This document shows positions 1 through 9,915 of a DNA stretch of 32,052 nt, one piece after another. The notes beneath the pieces were generated by a model. The model did no database searches. It was not told the DNA's origin and saw nothing but the letters and a program-made list of their open reading frames with translations. Source of the stretch: Schoenoplectus triqueter. Taxonomy: Eukaryota; Streptophyta; Magnoliopsida; Poales; Cyperaceae. The position numbers were made by a program, and so were the translations under genes. Where the stretch lies: contig CAXKVV010001730.1 in assembly GCA_964058805.1 (NCBI GenBank), positions 1 through 32,052 of the forward strand. Direction: 5' to 3'. Within the stretch, counting starts at the first letter, position 1, and each line of letters opens with the position of its first letter.

Positions 1-328
1 GAAAGGGAGGGAAAGGACGACGAGAGGAGGCTACCCTCCAAATCGAGGGGGGGGGAGGGGAAGTGTATAGAATTTTTGTGTTTCATTCACCTCGTCTCCC
101 TGCTACAGTAATGATTCGGGAGTGAGTACCTCGTCACTGGGCAAGCAGATCACCTCCTTTGTGCCTTACCCTCCCCTCTGCTACCTCATTCTAGAGCACA
201 GCATAAGGATAATATTGTAAGCTTCTGTGCAAATAGTATTTGATCTTTATTGACTTATCTAGTTCAAAGGCATAAGGGTGAAATTAATAACTCTTTGCAG
301 AAAAGAGTAAAAGAGGCCCTTAACTTAC
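1..328. other. Left edge, unassigned, partly GC-rich
   Basis: The first 200 bases are purine/pyrimidine-skewed and relatively GC-rich, with a run of nine or more G around 49-60. I recognise no protein in either strand. If the PIG-U-like gene on the minus strand continues, this stretch would be its next intron; I could not find the next expected exon here. It could also be the end of a transposable element, but no target duplication or terminal repeat is visible. Confidence 0.4.
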
Positions 329-1465
329 GTGAACAGGCACCATAAATGGTCAAAATAACCATTAAGTTGTCAATAGGAGTTGTACACGACCCCAGACAAG
401 TGACAATTGTGAGAGGATTCCAGAGATATATTAGGGATGCAACATCACCAGCCTTTTCATTCACTGAATTGCAAATGGAAAGGTCATAAGTACAAATAAT
501 AAAAAAATGAGACAAATTATTAACAGTTGAATGGAAACCATAATGGAGCCTTTTACAAATGACATCACATATTATAGCATTTGCAATAGATAAACAACTC
601 TTTTTGGGACAAATGGAAACAACACCCACCCTTAAAACTCTCCCTCATCCTTTTACAATGGTTAGTCAACAAAAAAAAAATATCATTTAAGAACTAATTC
701 TTATAAACTGGATATCGAAAATCTGAATTTAATCGATTCAACTATAATTCATTGTTGGCTCATCTACGAAATATAATATTACAAGGGTATAATAGTGTCA
801 ATAAGGTGGTCACTACTAATGGAATGGTTGAATGCCAATAAGATTTCATTCTGTTTACTCAATTGCACTGATATTTAGTATAATCTGAACTACATCTCAT
901 GTTTAATTACCTAAATTTTCCTTTCCAGAAAGTTTCAGTGAGTTCAAACTATGTTGATTTGAAACAAAAAGCTTTCGACCACTTGCTCGAATTAGAATTG
1001 CAGACATAAAATCTGCAATCACAAACAACAAACTGTGTATTGCACTAGTAAGCACATAATAAAACCAAGGAACATATCCTCTACCCTGGAAAAGTACTTA
1101 GATATTATCTGAAACTCCACAAGCAAGAAATGTCTCAATAGACTTCTAAGGTAATATCATGCCCCTGAGTATTCTCCTCTTGAGTTCTTTAATAGTTTGG
1201 TAAACTGTCCCCAATTTCTGCTGTACTAGTGCAAGAGATAAAAATAGGATAGATGACAGGTTTTGACATGATATACTTTTCATATAAAGGTTAATCTTCG
1301 ATAGAGTACTCGATGACAATTCTCATTTTCAATATTGTACACAATATTCAGTTGGGCCTACCTTCTTTTTAGTGACAGATGAGATTCAGTCCTAAACAAC
1401 TCATATTTGAAATTGAACCAAAAACTGATTCTATATAAATATGCTTAGAAGGGCAAAACACAACT

Positions 1466-1503
1466 AGCACATCAGGGCACTGGAGTGGCAGTGAGCTAGG
1501 AAT
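1466..1503 (-). repeat. 38-bp segment repeated in inverted orientation in permease A intron
   Basis: Read on the minus strand, this segment matches 3893-3930 on the plus strand at 37 of 38 bases. It lies inside the PIG-U-like gene, between exon 4 and the exon at 463-329. Weaker similarity continues for several tens of bases on one side, with shared blocks ACTGAGAG and AAATTCTGA. Confidence 0.85.
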
Positions 1504-2013
1504 CAGTTCATTTTCATCAGAATTTTTGCCGCTTTTGTCGGCTTGATATAACTCTCAGTATTACTTAAAAAACTAGCCTTAGTGGGATAGAGTTCAGCTA
1601 AATCAATATGAAAGACATACAAGAAAGTTCGATTGTAAGGTATGCAATCACTAGAAACAATAAATTACCTGCAGTAGAAGTACATAGGCCTTCCCTCTGT
1701 TCTGTAATTCCAGAGATATCAAAATCAGTTGTAAGAACGGAAACATTTTTCTTAGCATAGGAAACATAACAACTGAAAAACAGATATTATGTATATATCA
1801 CACCCTCTGTGGCAAATTACCTGTTAACAATTCATGGACCGAGAACTGGAAGTAGCAAAGGAGAGCCATGGTACATGGATCCTGGCAACAGAAATTTCAA
1901 ATAAAGAAATGATAATTTTAACATCCATTGCTAGTAATAACAAGTTTGTAACCTACTGGTAAAATCTTTATTGAACACTTAAGTAGGTCATATGTTTGGT
2001 TTGAACCTAAAGC

Positions 2014-2242
2014 TAGTGGCAGATCCAGGCCACGACACAAGCCTGGGCACAATGGAAAAGAAGAGGCCTTGTGAAATCAAAATACATATAATCATCAGTC
2101 TAATATTGATCAAGCCTAGGCACAAACATGAAATGAGCTATTTTTTTGAAACTTTTAAGCAAAAAATAGCAAATTTACTATTAGTTTTGAAAATTAAGCC
2201 CGGGCACGTGCCTAGGCTTGCCCATGAATAAATTCGCCGCTG
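2014..2242. mobile_element. hAT-like miniature element inside PIG-U-like intron
   Basis: The ends resemble the common plant hAT-type pattern, TAGTGGCAGATCCAG at the left and ...TTCGCCGCTG at the right. They are flanked by imperfect 8-bp duplications, CCTAAAGC (2006-2013) and CCTAAAAT (2243-2250), matching at 6 of 8. The inside is rich in CCTAGG/CCCGGG-type short palindromes. There is no transposase, so the element is non-autonomous. It sits in the second intron of the PIG-U-like gene. Confidence 0.65.
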
Positions 2243-2877
2243 CCTAAAATACATTTATTTACTAATTGTCAAGCTTGCAACGTTGAATAAACCAACTTGA
2301 AACAAAATTTTAATGTTACTGCTATAGTATGGTACCAATTTAATTCCAAGCCTCAGTTATGCACTAGAGTCTAAAGCTCAATCTACATACAATCATATAT
2401 AAAACACTAAAAGTAGCATCAAGTTGGAAGACACAGAAAAGCACAGAGTAAAATAAAACATCATGTAACGACCAAAATGTATGCAGCAGATTCTGGCACG
2501 TGAAGGCAGCGAATCAGATACTACTAATCCATGTTAACTACCGAAAAGGTTGCAACAATATAGAAGATTAATATAATTAGTGAAGAAGAAACCTGCGTAG
2601 GGAGACGAGGAAAATTGCTTGAGCCAGTAACCTTCAGCCACTGAGCTCACAAGTTGGCCACAGGGCAATGACGTTAAACTAAAAAAAATTGAAACAAAAA
2701 GGAGAAAAAGAAGCGAGAGACACTGAGAAAAGTATACATACAGCGGCGGAGGCTGGAAAGAGGGGTAGCGACCTCGGGACGGGAACCGAGGTTCAGATCA
2801 CTTGCAAAGAAAATGAGTACAAGGCGGAAGACAACTGCAGCCGTCGCCATCGGCCAGTATCGTCGGAGCTCCGGCAT

Positions 2878-3342
2878 CTTTCCCCGGCGATCCAATCGCT
2901 CCTATTTTCTCTGTGAAGTATCAGGGAGTGACTAGTGAGAAATGGAATGGTGGTCTTCCGAAAGGAAATGATGAACCGAGAAATGGGTTGACAGGAAACA
3001 AGAAAGTTCTTTGTTTCTCGGCCCAATTTAAATTCAGATACTGTTCGAATAAAGGTCTGTATCCAATAAAGGCCCAATTGTTTAAGCCTATTTCAGTGTC
3101 CCTCTCTAGTTGCCTATTTTTTGCTATTAAGCACTCTTCAATCGGAAGAAGGAAGAACGAAAAAGTAACAAATAACAAAGACTCAAAGAGCGCGCAAAAT
3201 ATTATCAGGCACTTTACACGAGCGAAGGTGCCTAACCCAACTCGGGAATTGCAAGGAAATTGGATAAATATCCACTAGTTGTGATCAAAGGGTTCTCCCA
3301 TTCGAGGTTTCGCTTTCTTCACTATTTGAAGAGAGGGAACTC
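2878..3342. promoter_or_regulatory. Shared divergent promoter of PIG-U-like gene and permease A
   Basis: This 465-bp stretch separates two head-to-head start codons and must hold both promoters and 5' leaders. Two GGCCCA motifs (3020-3025 and 3071-3076) match the site II/TCP type of element found in many plant housekeeping promoters. A near-palindrome TGGATAAATATCCA at 3261-3274 contains a TATA-like core about 75 bases before the permease A start. Transcription start sites cannot be seen from sequence alone. The open frames crossing this region look like chance readings. Confidence 0.5.
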
Positions 3343-5420
3343 ATGGGCGATAATCGAGGATTTCTCCCAGGAGGTTAGCTTACTATCTGCTTTTATCTCT
3401 CTTCATTTCTGTCTCTCTCTCTCTCTCTCTTTCTGATTTTCTGATTGAAATTGGTTTACAGCCTTATTTTGAGAATGAAACGCAAATTATATTAATTTTC
3501 ATTTCTTAAAGTGTGAAAGAATCTCCCTTTTGACTTCAATAAGTCAGCTCGCAACGGTTGGTGCAGCAGCCAGCCGCCTCCCTCCACTTTTTTATTTATT
3601 AATTTTGGATTAAAGCTAAAGGTAGATTCCAATACCACGAAAGGAAAATCAGTAAACTTGAACTTTTTTTTTAATTTTTTGGATAATATATTTCCACTTT
3701 CGTATGTCCATGTACCTCCTCTTACCTTTGCGTCTGGTAACTGTTTGATTGAACGAAATCACAGCATAACCTTTAATTAAAAATTCCAAATTTATGGCTC
3801 TCTCAGTGCTATAAACTGTGTTGCTATTTAGTGAGTCACTAACTGCACAGAGGTTTATAGCACTGAGAGAGCCACTAAATTCTGAACATATTATTCCTAG
3901 CTCACTGCCAGTCCAGTGCCCTGATGTGCTGTAAAAAGAGGCTTGAGGTTTATGTCACCTTTGAAGTCTGAGATGCCAATTCCTCTCTCTGTTGGATATA
4001 TCTGTTCATATAACACCCTGATTTAAATCAAAATATGTAAACTTTTAGTAATAAGTTAGTGGTAATGTTGCCTTGCAGACTCAGTTATGCTCTATTTTGT
4101 TTAGAGCTTAATGTATACAATTCTCTGATCTGAATGAAAATTGATGCTCAAATATGCCCCAATTTTAACCAGAATATCCTAAACTCTTGGAAAGAAATCA
4201 AAGCCAAAAGCAAATATATGTAACATCTACAATAAGTGTTGACTGGTATGATAACTGATATTATATTGCATATGTGGTCCCGTACCACAGCAAACTGCCC
4301 CCTCTTAAATTCTTTTCCTAATCCAGGGTCTTCGAATTTGACTGAAGGGCCTTCACTTACAGGCAAAGCCTCCTCATGCAGCTCCACTTCCCTTGTTGCA
4401 CCTTCACGCCGTGTCTGGTGGCTCTTGGTTGGCCTAAATATCTTCTTTTTGTTAGCTGGCCAAACTTCTGCAACTCTCCTTGGTAGGTTCTACTATGACC
4501 AAGGAGGCAATAGCAAATGGATGGCAACCATGGTTCAAACAATCGGCTTCCCCTTCCTGTTTCTTGTTTTGCTATGCTTCCCCCGATCTGCTACCACCAG
4601 TTCACCCTCCACTCCCCTCTTCCACCTCTTTCTCATATACCTCGTCTTGGGCCTCATAATTGCTGGTGACAATTTAATGTATTCTTATGGCCTTTTGTAC
4701 CTTCCTGTTTCTACCTATTCTCTTATTTGCGCTAGCCAATTAGCTTTCAATTCAATATTTTCTTACTTTTTGAATTCTCAAAAATTCGCGGCTTTGATAT
4801 TCAACTCGGTTGTGCTACTAACCTTCTCGGCTGCCTTGCTTGGTGTTAATGGAGATTCTGACGGATCATCCAGTCTGTCCCACAAGTATTATGTGCTTGG
4901 ATTTTTGTTGACATTGGGTGCATCAGCCACGTACTCTCTGATCCTTTCTTTAATGCAACTCTCCTTTGAAAAGGTGATAAAGAGAGAAACCTTCTCAGTT
5001 GTACTTGATATGCAGATCTATACAGCCTTTGTTGCCACCTGTGCCTCTGTTGTTGGTCTATTTGCAAGCGGTGAGTGGACAGGATTAAAAGGGGAAATGG
5101 AGGGGTTTAAATCTGGCAAGGTGTCTTATGTTCTGACACTGGCAGGGACAGCTGTGTCTTGGCAAATTGCGTCAATTGGTGTTGTGGGTTTAGTTTTTGT
5201 AGTTTCCTCCCTTTTCTCAAATGTGATCAGTACAATGGCTTTGCCAGTAGTCCCAGTTTTTGCAGTGATTTTTTTCAAGGATAAGATGGATGGGGTCAAG
5301 GTTATTTCCATGCTGATTGCTATTTGGGGCTTTGCATCATATGTGTATCAGCATTATCTGGATGATTTAAAAGGAAAGAGAGATGTGGAAGAGAATATTA
5401 GGGGTGGTAATCAGGTTTAA
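3343..5420 (+). CDS. Purine permease A (PUP family, PUP11-like), two exons
   Basis: This is a plant purine permease, a proton-coupled importer of adenine-type bases, cytokinins or related compounds, of the drug/metabolite transporter superfamily. The proposed join is 3343-3373 and 4327-5420, giving 374 residues, normal for the family. Exon 1 encodes MGDNRGFLPG plus one base (donor GAG|GTTAGC); the intron is 953 bp in phase 1; exon 2 follows ...AATCCAG. About ten membrane segments are visible, near residues 41-55, 75-95, 111-133, 138-159, 165-184, 199-224, 235-259, 276-304, 306-327 and 334-355. Family landmarks are LAGQTSATLLGRFYYDQGG after the first segment, DNLMYSYGLLYLPVSTYSL in segments 3-4, and SLFSNVIST before segment 9. 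The tail is hydrophilic and short. The permease body is certain. The first exon is chosen by analogy with gene B and is less sure, since its peptide does not resemble that of B. Identity to gene B is about 65% by eye and near 90% over segments 3-5. The closeness to PUP11 is from memory. Confidence 0.92.
3412..3431. repeat. (TC)n microsatellite in permease A intron
   Basis: About ten TC units lie 38 bases into intron 1 of permease A. Intron 1 of permease B is also CT-rich just after its donor (10258-10279). Confidence 0.95.
3795..3874. repeat. Foldback with perfect 22-bp stem in permease A intron
   Basis: Arms 3795-3816 and 3853-3874 are exact reverse complements, with core GCTCTCTCAGTGCTATAAAC. 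The 36-base spacer can pair further: TGTG (3817-3820) with CACA (3846-3849). It also holds a separate 15-base palindrome TTAGTGAGTCACTAA (3828-3842). The whole forms a compact nested hairpin inside intron 1. It may be a tiny foldback element; no target duplication is clear. Confidence 0.85.
3893..3930 (+). repeat. 38-bp segment, inverted partner of 1466-1503
   Basis: It differs from the reverse complement of 1466-1503 at a single base. It lies 18 bases after the intron foldback. Weaker similarity extends leftward into the foldback's right arm (shared ACTGAGAG and AAATTCTGA), so the ancestral shared unit was probably about 80-100 bp. Confidence 0.85.
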
Positions 5421-5486
5421 TATTTACATTTTTCTTAAAGATAGATGTAATGATAAATATGCTCATTTTAATCTGAAATTTTGTTT

Positions 5487-5492
5487 AATAAA
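5487..5492 (+). terminator. Poly(A) signal candidate, permease A
   Basis: AATAAA lies 67 bases after the stop codon, in an AT-rich 3' flank. This is the usual position for a plant near-upstream polyadenylation element. Confidence 0.55.
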
Positions 5493-6472
5493 AAGAAATA
5501 TGATACTATTCCCATATTTGATGTTACTTAGTTGTTTTGTGCTTATTGTGCCAAACAAATAATTATTTCATGCCCTTATTTAATCATACTGGTATATACC
5601 TTAGTCCTTACCTATTAATATTGTCATTTAGGTTAGACTTCCCATCAGCTGCCATAGAGGTGACTGGTATAGTACTATAATGCATCGTACTTTGACATGA
5701 GCAGCTTGATCAAAATCGGAGGGTTCTGGTCATAAAAAAGATCCCTCACAAAAAAAATGTGATGTTGGCCATTTGATTTTGATCTGTAATGCCAGTTTCG
5801 CCTGAGTGAAAACCATCCAAGAACTTTGTGCCTCTTCATTTATTTTGATAGATGGAAGATTAGTCAGTAAACAGAAAAAGAACTGAGATCACAACTGAAT
5901 GAACCTATCCAAGGCTGGCCACTTCTTCACTGCTCGGAAGAAGATAATGGAGCCCCGACAAGGCCGAAGAGGAATATGTATAGTATGGCAAAGAATAAGT
6001 GGGAAAATGCTTAGCTGGATATAGTGACATTTTAATTTTGCTAATATATTTTCATATAGAGATTAAATTTCATATTTTAAATCAGTTATATTTAATCTGA
6101 AATTAAATATTTGAGTCTGGAATGCACTAGCTATCATAAAATGTGAAATACTCTAAAGGGCATTAACCTTAACCAAACTTATGTCCGCACAAAACAAAAA
6201 CGGAGCCTATAGCTACGGAAAATATATTGAGTCCATCTTCTTAAGTGTTCACATCTTGAAATGTACAATAACTATTTTTTTCAGCAAATATATAGTTTTT
6301 CCTATTAATACTTAGTTATTTTATCAATATATTGCCTGTATGGGAACCTACAGGGGAAAAGTATGAACAATATGTTAGTTGCTTGTAAAATATTTTTAAA
6401 AAATGCATGTGTGACTATATGTTTTCGATTTTGGATTAGTTACTTTTAATAAAAAAAAAATTCTTAACTACT
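5493..6472. other. Intergenic, no feature recognised
   Basis: This is the 3' flank of permease A and ordinary AT-rich sequence. I see no reading frame of substance, RNA gene or clear transposon end. Confidence 0.6.
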
Positions 6473-6861
6473 TAAAACTAATATACTCTTAGAAGCATGA
6501 TTCTATGCTCTTAACTCAAAAATATAATTAATAATTTTTAAATTTTGATTTATATCTCGTAATAATTTTTTTATATCAAAATCTTATAGGATATAATTTT
6601 TTTATTTTTAGAGTTTCTTATGTAATTGTTTCGGATTTTTTAAAATGGCTTATTTTCATATGTAAAAATTAATTATTTTATTAGTATTTTAACTTTATTT
6701 TAAAATCATGAAATAAATATTTATGAATTTTTTTTTATATCCCATAAAAATTTTATATAAAGAATTTATTGAGAGAGAAATCAAAATATGAAGATAATTA
6801 GATATATTTTTTAGTTAAGGATATAAATGGGCTCCGTGTTCCTAGAAACCCCTTAGTTTTA
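6473..6861. mobile_element. AT-rich foldback element (MITE-like)
   Basis: The left arm, from 6473 (TAAAACTAA...) to about 6620, aligns imperfectly with the reverse complement of about 6715-6861 (...TTAGTTTTA). Shared blocks run in the same order through each arm: CTTAACT, TTTTGATTT and GGATATAA. The arms cover most of the 389 bp with a central spacer of about 100 bases. The flanks ACTACTT and ACTCTT are only weakly alike, so the family is not assigned. Confidence 0.65.
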
Positions 6862-7038
6862 CTCTTATTATATTATTTATCTTAACATTTATATAGTTCT
6901 TAATATATAAAAATGATTTTTAGCGAGTTATTAAATTAATCAATGATGATGAATCCTTGCCTTGAGTAATTTTACATTTTTATCAAACAAAAAGCGCACG
7001 TGACAAAAGAACGCCCCTCTATGCATATCCTCTATTAT

Positions 7039-7463
7039 CAGGGACGGATGTAGGATTTTGATCGGAGGATAATTATGGGATTGTAATAGTTTATCGGGTT
7101 CAAAACCATTAATTAATCAGGTACTAAATAAAATAATAATAATTTAATATATATTCTTACCTAATAAAAAATATTAAAATAATAACATTTTATATATTAA
7201 AAATAGCAATAAAATAAAGTTCAAAGTAATTGATAATCAAGTTGATGAAGAAAGTTTTCATCTACGTAATTTTATATATTTGATATCTTTACATAATTAT
7301 TTTATTATGCACGATATTAAATATTTTTCTCAATAAAAATAATCAGACAATCTAGGGGTAAAAAAAGTTTAGAGGGGTAAATTATCGAAAGCATTATTCA
7401 AAAATACTATTTTTCAAAATTCAGAAGGGCACGTGCCCCCGGACCATCTTGGATCTGCCCCTG
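7039..7463. mobile_element. hAT-like miniature element
   Basis: The left end is CAGGGACGGATGTAGGAT and the right end, reverse-complemented, is CAGGGGCAGATCCAAGAT, matching at 13 of 18. It is flanked by TCTATTAT and TCGATAAT, an 8-bp duplication matching at 6 of 8, as expected of hAT insertions. The 425-bp interior has no transposase frame. A short GGGCACGTGCCCC palindrome lies near the right end. Confidence 0.7.
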
Positions 7464-7595
7464 TCGATAATGGACAGGCTGTAGAGTAATAGAGAAATGG
7501 ATCAGTTTTAAATGTAAAAATTATAAAAGTTACTGTAGTAAATAGTATTGAGATCCGCACAAGTTGCTTTTTACCTAAGAGATCCGCACAACAGC

Positions 7596-8231
7596 TAGTG
7601 ATGGCAATGGGCCGGGTTTGTGTGAAACTCGGGACCTGACCTGTCCTTCAAAACTCTCGGCCCGACCTATCCGGCTCTTGCCTCCGGGTCTAAAATTATT
7701 GGCCCGACCCGCCCATGGTGTTTCATGGGCCTACCCGCCTATACCAGTCCCGACTCGAGTTATTACATAATCAATTAATTTTTTCTTTGATTAAATATTT
7801 CTCTCTTCTTAATTATATTATACCTTTAAAAAATAGTTATTATATTTAATTAAGTTTATAGTTTGTACATCTCTGATGAAAATATAGAATATTAATATGG
7901 TAATTAAATATCTAATATATGATATATCGATATTTTCATAGCACAAATGTATATATAAATATAAATAAGTAGTCTTATTATATAATTTAAGGGATAATAT
8001 TATATTGAGATTTATAAATAAACAAAATAAATTATTGATTCAATATACAATAATATACACAACACATATCAATACATTATTAAAATTTATCTATACTACG
8101 GGTCGGACGGGCGGACCTCACCTTAAACTTATACCCGCCCGGCCCGTTTAACCTCCGGACCGGATGAGTCGGCTGTCGGGTCAGGCGGGTCCGAGCAGGT
8201 CTAACGGGCCCCGAACTTTATTAACATCCTA
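7596..8231. mobile_element. hAT-like element with GC-rich ends and AT-rich core
   Basis: The left end is TAGTGATGGCAATGGGCC and the right end reads TAGGATGTTAA on the other strand, alike with one gap. It is flanked by ACAACAGC and GCAGCAGC, matching at 6 of 8. Both ends have many CCCG/GGCCCG-type repeats around an AT-rich middle, a layout common in plant hAT-derived repeats. It is 636 bp long and non-coding. Confidence 0.65.
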
Positions 8232-8434
8232 GCAGCAGCAGGGAACTGCGGAAGCCTCCATTTCTTTTGTCCACCTCTCATTTTAGAAGTCTTCATCAAG
8301 AAAAAATATTTTGCCCCTTGCAATTGCATCGTATGCAGCACCCTCTTGCAAGAAAAAATTGTAATTCATTTAGTGGTTGATTTGATTTTAATTTAAATTT
8401 GGTTCGTTGTTAATTTGATATTTTTTTAATTAAT

Positions 8435-8560
8435 TAGTTCGAGTTCGATTCGTAATAGTTTAATATATAGTTATTTATATATATTTTAACTATTTTGTCA
8501 ATAATATATGTAATAATATAATTATTATATTATAAAATTAATAAAATATTATTAAATTAA
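8435..8560 (+). repeat. Diverged copy of the core of the 14.7-kb element
   Basis: From TAGTTCGAGTTCGATTCG onward, this stretch aligns base by base with 14771-14890, with scattered substitutions. The element's ends cannot be placed confidently here; related sequence probably spans about 8350-8700. It is a second, older copy of the hAT-like family represented intact at 14686-15113. Confidence 0.7.
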
Positions 8561-8699
8561 TAAATATTAGTTATTTTAAAATTTCAATATAAAATTAATA
8601 AAATATTAAATACTTTATAATATGAAAATTAATATAAAAAATGAAATAATTGAGTTCGTCTATAGTTTAATTAAGGTTGAATTTGATTTAGTTCAAATT

Positions 8700-9353
8700 A
8701 ATCTGTACTATTAAAAGATTTCATAAATATATCTCTACTTTTTTTATATGTATGTTCACGAGTTGAGCCTGCATTCATAATTATTTTTTAAGTATTGATA
8801 TTAAGTTTTGAACGTGGACATTCAACGATGATTGCATGTATTCAGAAAATAAAAATATTTTTACTGAATCTTTCAGAATAGAGACTTTTTTTTTCAAAAA
8901 TTTGAAAGTTACAGATAAAGGAAAAATAATTGAACCAAAGGTGAGAGCAGTGCTGGTGGTGGTCCGGTGCAGTGGATGAGTTCCAAATTCCAACAAAGAC
9001 AATTATGTTATGTAGCTTCCCAACTGACAACTAACACAAGAATACAGAAATAAATAGTAATAAGGACTCAGACTTCACTTCGGCTATGATAATCTCTCTT
9101 AAGACTAAAATATCTATGAAATCTCGATCGTCCATCATATAGTTTCTACTTACTGTCCTCACGACTATACATGGAGCATTGGAGCGGATCTTATCTTTGA
9201 TGAGTTCTGAGGAGACTCGATAGTTCCGTGGAGGACTTTTTGTAAACTGGTAGTGGTCCCTATCGTCATAAAAGAACCAACATTTTAGAAGTTCCTGTTG
9301 CTACTTGCATGTGGCTCTCCGTGTACTATGTGGTTTGGTTTTCAGAACTCTGT
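8700..9353. other. Intergenic, nothing recognised
   Basis: Mixed-composition sequence. The short minus-strand frames near 8780-9030 show no family motif. I see no RNA gene or transposon end. Confidence 0.5.
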
Positions 9354-9478
9354 GGTGTGATAAACAATCCTGATTCCGTTGTAGGTGTGTGCGCTCAGGA
9401 AGACGAGACAAAATTAATCAAAGCGTGTTAAATCAGTTGTCTCATCTGTAACATCTCACAATTATTATTCAAAAAATA
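9354..9478 (+). repeat. 125-bp direct repeat, copy 1
   Basis: It matches 9916-10040 with two substitutions in 125 bases and an offset of 562. It begins GGTGTGATAAACAATCC and ends ATTATTATTCAAAAAATA. Within it, GAGACAA and TTGTCTC can pair. Bases 9371-9402 are repeated in inverted orientation at 9481-9512. Confidence 0.95.
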
Positions 9479-9512
9479 CACTTCCTGAGCGCACACACCT
9501 ACAACGGAATCA
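9371..9512. repeat. 32-bp perfect inverted repeat around copy 1
   Basis: Arms 9371-9402 and 9481-9512 are exact reverse complements over 32 bases, with a 78-base spacer. The spacer holds the GAGACAA/TTGTCTC pair, giving a nested foldback. The right arm is not found next to copy 2, so only copy 1 can form the long stem. Confidence 0.95.
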
Positions 9513-9915
9513 TGTGGATCTCCGTTAATTAGTAACTATATAACCTTCCTTATCTACTTTTACTTCTCCCACTCTACTAGATTTTTTTCATTTATTATTT
9601 GATGGTGATTATTTTGAAAATCTTATCAATAATTTTTAGATAATTTAAATAATGTTTGCAAAATTGAAACGAATATATTATTGGAGATATATTTAACTGA
9701 AAAAAAAAGAAATTTGAGTATAATAATAATGTGATGGTGCATCAAGAATCATAATTTTCATACCATTCAGAACGAATTACTTGATGTGAAATAAAATATT
9801 AATCGAACCTCGTTATAAACATTGTATATGCACCAATTAGAACATTATTATAACGTCATAATTATGATATATCCCTTATATAGTAAATTTGCATATACAA
9901 AAGATTTAGGTAATC
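9513..9915. other. Spacer between the two 125-bp repeats
   Basis: AT-rich sequence of about 400 bases with no reading frame and no recognised element. The two repeats could be the ends of a small insertion, but no target duplication flanks them. Confidence 0.5.

Larger units (their letters stand above)
329..2877 (-). pseudogene. PIG-U/CDC91-like GPI transamidase subunit, 5' exons, disrupted
   Basis: PIG-U is a multi-spanning ER membrane subunit of the GPI transamidase, which transfers GPI anchors to proteins. Five exons are recognisable on the minus strand: 2877-2742 (start MPELRRYWP, then FRLVLIFF and SRPEVATPLSSLRR), 2640-2593 (LAEGYWLKQ and SPYA once joined), 1881-1821 (GSMYHGSPLLL), 1701-1669 (EGRP and YFYC) and 463-329 (GDVASLIYLWNPLTIVTC and later TTPIDNL). 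Each boundary has GT and AG, and the phases of the first four exons fit. Exon 3 has an in-frame TGA at 1834-1832 where related plant proteins, as I recall them, have Leu in GPLTV. Translation would stop after 77 residues, against more than 400 for the family. Exon 4 also looks diverged. I could not place the exon or exons expected between 1669 and 463, nor any after 329, so the copy is incomplete as well as interrupted. Family assignment is strong. Pseudogene status is inferred from the stop; a base error remains possible. An upstream in-frame ATG at 2895 is an alternative start. Confidence 0.8.

Noticed and set aside
264..328. Extension of the last PIG-U-like exon to a stop at 264
   Set aside because: The sequence after 329 is GTAAGT on the minus strand, a strong donor, and the continuing frame loses family similarity.
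2689..3278. Plus- and minus-strand open frames of 73-121 codons near 2.7-3.3 kb
   Set aside because: Apart from the minus-strand frame carrying PIG-U exon 1, they show no family motif and overlap the shared promoter.
4236..4326. Reading permease A from the ATG at 4236 as a 394-aa protein
   Set aside because: The first 30 residues are intron-like, the acceptor AATCCAG at 4326 precedes the conserved frame, and an upstream exon with matching phase mirrors gene B.
4357..5311. Minus-strand frames opposite permease A, and similar ones opposite permease B
   Set aside because: They are shadows of the coding strand in another frame.
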